A stretch of 64,000 nucleotides of DNA from Aldehydirespirator sp965116665 (GTDB taxonomy: Bacteria > Actinomycetota > Acidimicrobiia > Acidimicrobiales > Aldehydirespiratoraceae): positions 2,604,001 to 2,668,000 of the forward strand of contig OZ220709.1 in assembly GCA_965116665.1 (NCBI GenBank), in the 5' to 3' direction. Each line of letters begins with the position of its first letter. Within the stretch, counting starts at the first letter, position 1. This document shows, in pieces, positions 60,471 to 64,000 of the stretch. The notes beneath the pieces were generated by a model that searched no databases, was not told the origin of the DNA, and saw only the letters and a list, made by a program, of their open reading frames with translations. Both the position numbers and the translations under genes were made by a program.

Positions 60471-60662
60471 TCATGGAGCAATGGGGCCGATCTCGTGGCC
60501 GGACCTGGTCACCGCCGAGTTCAACGCCATGTTCTGGGCCTTGAACGGCGCGACGGAAAGGCCGCGCCGGGCCAGCACCCGGCAGAGGCCCGCGACGATT
60601 GTCGACTTGCCTGAGTTCGAAGATGGGCCACAGATCATCAGGGCGGGTGAGCGGGAGGTCAT
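60471..60662 (-). pseudogene. cobQ: Truncated cobyric acid synthase (CobQ) N-terminus
   Basis: The 63-residue frame is an intact CobQ start: MICGPSSNSGKSTIVAGLCR (P-loop) and APFKAQNMALNSAVTRSGHE, then it stops after IGPIAP where full CobQ continues GRAQALQAEAA for more than 400 residues. CobQ amidates cobyrinate a,c-diamide side chains. The ATG still overlaps the cbtA stop (ATGA), so the loss is at the 3' side only and looks like a deletion joining to the DNA behind the CoA-transferase gene. It cannot be active. Confidence 0.85.
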
Positions 60663-61483
60663 GTCCGGGGCCGGCTCATCCACCCCATTCCCAGTCCGAA
60701 CGTCGACCAGATGATCGTCAGCGTGGCCAGCGACTCGAGGCGGAAGTCCCACAGCAGCTGTGCCGGGAAGCCCTCGGTCACGGTGTCGGGACTGGAGGGC
60801 CACACAACGAGCAGCACTGCGGCGCCCGCCAGTGCCGCGGCCGCGGTCGAGACCACGGCCGCGGAGCGTTCGAGCCGGACCGCCAAGCGCTTGTAGAGCA
60901 TGCCCACCGCGACGGCCAGGATTATGGCCGCGGCCAGGAACGTGAAGTAGAGCAGGGTGCGCTCGTTCACGGTGTCCGGGTCGCCGACCGCGGGCGGGTT
61001 GGCCGGATACTTCAGCGAGGGCAGCACCGCGGTAGCCAGGTAGGCCGCCGCGGTCAGCAGCAGGATCCGTCCGGTCTCGCTGCCGACGGTGATCTTGTGG
61101 CGGATCGCGGCGTACACCGTGCCGAACACCACGCCGACTACGAGCCCGAACAAGACGGCGGCCGTAAGCCCGCCGACAACCTGTTGGCCCCGGGTGAACA
61201 GCGGCTCCTCGTCACCGTGGCTGTGGCCGCCTGCGGCCTCATCCGACCCTTCGGGGGTGTCGGCGCCGGCGGTGGCCTCCTCGATGTCTATCGCCGCGTC
61301 GATCGAGTCCTCTGCGACGAGGCCCACGAAGACCGCGGCCAGCGCCCCAGCGACCAAGCCCGCCAACACAGCGCGCCGCAGGATGGTCCCGAAGGTGGCT
61401 CTCGGTGTTTGCTGGTGCCCGGCGGGTGTGGCCTCAGTGGCAGGGAACGCCGAAGACATGGCGACCGTCGTGGAAGAACTCAT
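60659..61483 (-). CDS. cbtA: CbtA, predicted cobalt transporter subunit
   Basis: CbtA is a membrane protein found with CbtB under B12 riboswitch control and predicted to import cobalt. The 274-residue product has five or six helices, an external His-rich loop (GGHSHGDEE near residue 86) and the family segment LKYPANPPAVGDPDTVNER near 160. Starts at 61483 or 61459 are both possible; the first overlaps cbtB by 50 bases. Confidence 0.88.
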   Translation of the reverse strand: MSSSTTVAMSSAFPATEATPAGHQQTPRATFGTILRRAVLAGLVAGALAAVFVGLVAEDSIDAAIDIEEATAGADTPEGSDEAAGGHSHGDEEPLFTRGQQVVGGLTAAVLFGLVVGVVFGTVYAAIRHKITVGSETGRILLLTAAAYLATAVLPSLKYPANPPAVGDPDTVNERTLLYFTFLAAAIILAVAVGMLYKRLAVRLERSAAVVSTAAAALAGAAVLLVVWPSSPDTVTEGFPAQLLWDFRLESLATLTIIWSTFGLGMGWMSRPRT

Positions 61484-61631
61484 GGAGGTATTCCCATGAC
61501 TGGGTGAGCAGTACCCCGTTCTCGTTGAAGCAGAGGTACATCAGCACGGCGGCGCCGAGTGCCGCGACCCAGCCGACGACCGGCACCCGTACGGGCGCCA
61601 GTTCGGCCGGGGCGGTGATGGCTGTGTTCAT
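61434..61631 (-). CDS. cbtB: CbtB, predicted cobalt transporter small subunit
   Basis: The 65-residue protein has one membrane helix (VGWVAALGAAVLMYLCF) and the His-rich C-terminus EYLHEFFHDGRHVFGVPCH that defines CbtB and probably binds cobalt. It is first in the riboswitch-controlled cbtB-cbtA-cobQ' transcript. Confidence 0.9.
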   Translation of the reverse strand: MNTAITAPAELAPVRVPVVGWVAALGAAVLMYLCFNENGVLLTQSWEYLHEFFHDGRHVFGVPCH

Positions 61632-61639
61632 ATCGGTGC

Positions 61640-61768
61640 CATCCTCGTGGTCGTGGCGGGCCTCTCGGCCCCGGTCGCTGGCACTCTGGCTTGGCTCCGG
61701 GCCCGGGGGCCCTCGGCCTCACAGTTGCGGGACAGCCCCGGACTCTCACCGGCGTTCCCCAGCGGCCG
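61640..61768 (-). ncRNA. Cobalamin riboswitch upstream of cbtBA
   Basis: On the minus strand the conserved B12-element core is present: GCCGGTGAGAGTCCGG, then GGCTGTCCCGCAACTGTGAG, and further on the B12-box part GAGCCAAGCCAGAGTGCCAG. It lies directly before cbtB. Such elements lower expression when adenosylcobalamin or another cobalamin is abundant. The expression platform (about 61632-61670) is GC-rich and I cannot separate terminator from ribosome-site sequestration. Confidence 0.88.
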
Positions 61769-61769
61769 G

Positions 61770-61776
61770 TACCCTA
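61770..61776. promoter_or_regulatory. Shared bidirectional -10 element TACCCTA for cobO' and the riboswitch transcript
   Basis: On the plus strand TACCCT (61770-61775) is eight bases before the GTG of truncated cobO. On the minus strand TAGGGT (61776-61771) would start the riboswitch RNA near 61763. This is the second TAnnnTA element between divergent genes in the window. Confidence 0.5.
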
Positions 61777-61783
61777 GCCGCCG

Positions 61784-61993
61784 GTGGCGCGGGACTCAAT
61801 CGTTCTGATCAACACCGGGCACGGCAAGGGCAAGTCCTCGGCGGCCTTCGGAGTCATGAGCCGCGGCTGGGCCCGGGAATGGACCGTCGGCGTCGTCCAG
61901 CTCGCGAAGGGAGGGCGCTGGAAGGTGGGCGAGCGCAAGCTGGCCGACCACCTCGGCATCGAGTGGCACACCCTCGGCGACGGCTTCACCTGA
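61784..61993 (+). pseudogene. cobO: Truncated cob(I)alamin adenosyltransferase (CobO) N-terminus
   Basis: The 69-residue frame has the CobO P-loop INTGHGKGKSSAAFGVMSRG and WKVGERKLADHLGIEWHTLG, then stops at DGFT-TGA where full enzymes continue TW and about 120 more residues. CobO adenosylates corrinoids. Downstream of the stop no cobO sequence remains; the next 110 bases carry the C-terminal end of another frame fused by deletion. Not functional as it stands. Confidence 0.82.
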
Positions 61994-62109
61994 GAGTGCT
62001 GTGGGACGGCGGCCTTCAGAGCGTGTCGATCACTAACGTCGGGGAGCGGGGCGGCAGCGCCGCGGCGGCCGCCGCGTTCAACGCCATCGCGAGGAGAGTC
62101 CATCTGTGA
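61994..62109 (+). pseudogene. C-terminal remnant of an unidentified gene fused behind cobO'
   Basis: In one frame this stretch reads GGLQSVSITNVGERGGSAA, then an Ala-rich helix ending AFNAIARRVHL, and its TGA overlaps the cobA GTG (CTGTGA). This looks like the natural end of the gene that once preceded cobA. I cannot name it. Confidence 0.4.
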
Positions 62110-62843
62110 CCGTGTACCTGGTCGGTGCGGGACCGGGCGATCCCGGCCTGATCACCGTGAAGGGAGCCAGGGTGCTGGGCCGGGCCGACGTGGTCGTGCA
62201 CGACCGGCTGGTGTCCGCAGAGTTGCTCGACCTCGCCCCGCCGGGCGCCGAGGTCATCAGCGCGGCCAAGCTGCCCCGCAAACCCACGCTCACGCAGTCC
62301 GAGATCAACGAGCTCCTCATTACCAAGGGGCGGGCGGGACTGACGGTCGTGCGGCTCAAGGGCGGCGACCCCTGCGTCTTCGCCCGGGGCGGAGAGGAGG
62401 CGGCCGCGCTGGCCGCAGCCGGAGTGCCCTTCGAGATCGTGCCCGGCGTGACATCGGCCATCGCGGCGGCCTCCTACGCGGGAATACCGGTGACGCTGCG
62501 TCACAAGGCGCTGTCGTTCACCGCGGTGACCGGCCACGAGGACTCCTCCAGCGGCCTCACCGTCGACTGGGAGGCGATCGCAAGAGTCGGCGGAACCATC
62601 GCCGTCTTGATGGGAGCAGGACGCGCCGCCGCCATACGGGACCGGCTCATCGCAGCCGGCCTCGCCGGCGACACCCCGACCGCCTACGTCCACTGGGCCA
62701 CCTACCCACACCAGCAGACATGGCGGGGAACTCTCAGCGACCTCGGACGCGAGACCGTCCCGTCGCCCTCGGTGATCATCATCGGCGCAGTGGCTGAACA
62801 AGACCTCGAGTGGTTCTCCGATCACACCCGGCAGCGTCTGTGA
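62106..62843 (+). CDS. cobA: Uroporphyrinogen-III C-methyltransferase (SUMT)
   Basis: SUMT makes precorrin-2 from uroporphyrinogen III for siroheme or B12. The 245-residue product shows VYLVGAGPGDPGLITVKGAR at the start, RLKGGDPCVFARGGEEA near residue 80, VPGVTSAIAAASYAGIPVT near 115 and VTGHEDSS. It is intact, so siroheme synthesis could be the role that preserves it after the cob genes around it were lost. GTG start overlapping the upstream remnant. Confidence 0.94.
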   Translation: MTVYLVGAGPGDPGLITVKGARVLGRADVVVHDRLVSAELLDLAPPGAEVISAAKLPRKPTLTQSEINELLITKGRAGLTVVRLKGGDPCVFARGGEEAAALAAAGVPFEIVPGVTSAIAAASYAGIPVTLRHKALSFTAVTGHEDSSSGLTVDWEAIARVGGTIAVLMGAGRAAAIRDRLIAAGLAGDTPTAYVHWATYPHQQTWRGTLSDLGRETVPSPSVIIIGAVAEQDLEWFSDHTRQRL

Positions 62844-62859
62844 GACGCCGAAGGGCCCG

Positions 62860-62985
62860 GTTCGTTCCGGCCGAGCAGCCACTCTCGTCGATGCCCGGGG
62901 GGTCGGCGGGATACTCCTGCCGTCGGGGACCTCGGACGTTGTCGACGCGCACATCGCGGCGCTCCCGGCGCGCCTGCCGGACTAG
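62860..62985 (+). pseudogene. Remnant of a PIN-domain (VapC-like) toxin
   Basis: A 41-residue tail in one frame reads ATLVDARGVGGILLPSGTSD then VVDAHIAALPARL before TAG. GTSDVVDAH with the flanking hydrophobics matches the central PIN motif around the second acidic cluster. No start or N-terminal Asp region remains. It lies between cobA and vapBC. Confidence 0.45.
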
Positions 62986-63003
62986 AGCAATGCGTAGATA
63001 GCA

Positions 63004-63032
63004 TTGCGCATATTGCGCATATCCACTATCGT
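63004..63032 (+). promoter_or_regulatory. Promoter and putative operator of vapBC
   Basis: TTGCGCATA occurs twice in tandem (63005-63013, 63014-63022) and forms an imperfect palindrome GCGCATATTGCGC. TATCGT (63027-63032) is the -10 candidate. Autoregulation by the VapB-VapC complex at such repeats is typical of the family. Confidence 0.45.
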
Positions 63033-63056
63033 GGCCCTATCGCCAAACCGACCAAC

Positions 63057-63320
63057 GTGTTGCTGGATCCCGCCCTGCGAGCCGCGGCCAAGCGCCGGGC
63101 CGGAGAGCGCGGCCTCAGCGTCTCCGCCTATATCCGCGAGCTGATCCGCGCCGACGACGCCGCAGCCCGCACCGCCGGAGGCGACATCACGCCACTGATC
63201 GGCATCCTCGGCACCGGGACCAAACCCACCGACATCGCCCGCCACAAACACGAGATGGTCCAGCAAGCATTCAGCGAGAACCTCGACGACAAGCAGCCAG
63301 CCCGAACCGGTCGAGGGTGA
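63057..63320 (+). CDS. vapB: VapB-type antitoxin (ribbon-helix-helix)
   Basis: The product pairs with the PIN toxin downstream. The N-terminal LLDPALRAAAKRRAGERGLS then VSAYIRELIR is a ribbon-helix-helix DNA-binding domain, and the C-terminal half (ARHKHEMVQQAFSENL) would wrap VapC. GTG at 63057 is the first normal start and gives 87 residues. However, the in-frame codons before it (ATC GCC AAA CCG ACC AAC) fit the usual AKPTNV start of such proteins, and ATC at 63039 is exactly six bases after TATCGT. Confidence 0.75.
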   Translation: MLLDPALRAAAKRRAGERGLSVSAYIRELIRADDAAARTAGGDITPLIGILGTGTKPTDIARHKHEMVQQAFSENLDDKQPARTGRG

Positions 63321-63739
63321 GCCGCGTCTTCGTCGACACCAGCGCCTGGTACGCGCTGGCCGCTGCCGACGACGTCTCCCATCAGAGCGCCGTCCGCCTG
63401 CTTGGTGAGCACCAAGGACGACTCGCCACCACCGACCACGTACTGGTGGAGACCTGGGCGGTGGCCCGCAACCGGCGACATCGCGCCGCCGCCGACGAAC
63501 TCGTGGCCACGATCCTTGACCGCAGCGTCGCCGAAGTCCTCACCGCCACGCCCCACGACATCGTGAGCGCCCTGCGCATCGGCGAGAGGTTCGCCGACCA
63601 GGACTTCTCGATGGTCGACCGGACAAGCTGGGCCGTCATGGAGCGCTGCGACATCACCGAGGCGGTGGCCTTCGACATCGATTTCTCGGCGTACCGCTTC
63701 GGACCGGGCCTTCACCGAGCCTTCACGATCCACCGCTAG
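63317..63739 (+). CDS. vapC: VapC-type PIN-domain ribonuclease toxin
   Basis: The 140-residue PIN protein has its acidic residues in VFVDTSAWYAL (Asp7), HVLVETWAVARNR (Glu near 47), FSMVDRTSWAVMER (Asp near 98) and the final VAFDIDFSAYRF. VapC toxins cleave tRNA or rRNA. GTG start overlaps the vapB stop (GTGA), the standard TA layout. All expected catalytic positions look intact. Confidence 0.88.
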   Translation: MSRVFVDTSAWYALAAADDVSHQSAVRLLGEHQGRLATTDHVLVETWAVARNRRHRAAADELVATILDRSVAEVLTATPHDIVSALRIGERFADQDFSMVDRTSWAVMERCDITEAVAFDIDFSAYRFGPGLHRAFTIHR

Positions 63740-63867
63740 ACACAATCGCCACCTCTCGGCGCGCCGACGGGTGCGTCGTCCAGGTGGCTGCGGGGTCGAA
63801 GGCCGCGTCCCCGGCGGGTACCGCTATGGGGAACGGCTCAGCCGGATTGTCCGTGCTCAAGACGATG

Positions 63868-64000
63868 TCATGGTCCACGAACTGATGGGGCGACGATGAT
63901 GGAGGGCACCAGGTCGATGTGTTCGGTGATCGCGGCCAGGTAGGCGAGCAGCATCAGGGGTTCATGTAGGTGGCCGGACCGGTTACGGCAGTCCACAACG
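63868..64000 (-). pseudogene. Fragment of a luciferase-like monooxygenase (edge of window)
   Basis: The frame entering from the right edge reads GHLHEPLMLLAYLAAITEHI then DLVPSIIVAPSVRGP and stops. HEPLMLLAYLAA-T-I-L is the N-terminal signature of F420/FMN-dependent LLM-class oxidoreductases, which should continue about 250 residues with PQR..LVAKQ. Here the frame is lost right after IIVAP. I see no coding sequence between 63740 and 63867. Confidence 0.4.

Overview
The window is 64 kb of very GC-rich, densely packed bacterial DNA and reads as an actinobacterial chromosome segment. The order tlyA-nadK-recN-pyrG-Nudix-xerD-scpA-scpB-rluB-cmk matches the block known from Mycobacterium (roughly Rv1694 to Rv1712). 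Other supporting signs are a ferrochelatase with the actinobacterial 2Fe-2S cysteines, the FmdB/MoeA/GlpR-like neighbourhood, and widespread leaderless starts. The presence of mreBCD-rodA and of an ERG24-like reductase, and the overall gene mix, make Acidimicrobiia (Actinomycetota) my best guess. That placement is inference from gene content; no rRNA is present.

Layout. 1-7175 (-): a B12-type radical SAM protein (cut by the window edge) and the rod-shape operon mreB-mreC-mreD-mrdA-rodA. 7321-12470 (-): ndk, folC, clpX, clpP, tig. 12579-15334: tRNA-Gly, a metallo-beta-lactamase-fold hydrolase, a methyltransferase and a small HTH protein. 15502-16545 (+): ispH. 16627-22651 (-): plsC, cmk, aroA, tyrA, rluB, scpB, scpA, with trpS divergent. 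23692-33790 (-): a small coiled-coil membrane protein, xerD, Nudix, pyrG, recN, nadK, tlyA, then an amide-hydrolase set (alpha/beta hydrolase, amidase, small ORF, RidA). 33872-39877 (+): alpha/beta hydrolase, M20 amidohydrolase, FabH-like enzyme, ammonium channel and sterol-reductase-like membrane protein. 39958-43777: tRNA-Ala, an envelope glycan set (pyruvyl transferase, flippase-like protein, UDP-GlcNAc 2-epimerase) and a GlpR-like membrane protein. 43926-47293 (-): moaC, moaA, moeA, plsY. 47383-55514: FmdB, SAF-domain protein, uppP, tldE-tldD, PAP2-type enzyme, dxs, nfuA. 55597-60443 (+): enoyl-CoA hydratase, ferrochelatase, orphan ORF, mutM, VOC protein, CoA-transferase. 60471-62843: an eroded cobalamin locus (truncated cobQ, cbtA, cbtB under a B12 riboswitch, truncated cobO, intact cobA). 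62860-64000: PIN remnant, vapBC, luciferase-like remnant.

How it fits together. Most genes are core functions: cell shape and wall lipid carriers (mre, rodA, mrdA, uppP), proteostasis (tig-clpP-clpX), chromosome maintenance (scpAB, xerD, recN), isoprenoid precursors (dxs, ispH), aromatic amino acids (aroA, tyrA), molybdopterin (moaA, moaC, moeA) and phospholipids (plsC, plsY). Accessory content is concentrated at 30.9-39.9 kb and 60.5-64 kb. I see no CRISPR array, insertion sequence, prophage or rRNA operon, and no gene-free stretch longer than 300 bases.

The most interesting signals are a recurrent TAnnnT box 6-9 nt before the start codon of about 18 genes, which points to leaderless expression; heptamers of form TAnnnTA that can serve as a -10 box on both strands; the decayed B12 locus that keeps its riboswitch and transporter; three helically phased DnaA-box-like sites before the ferrochelatase; and an ERG24-like enzyme directly behind amt. 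I did not find a clear new multi-gene system of the defence or mobile-element kind.
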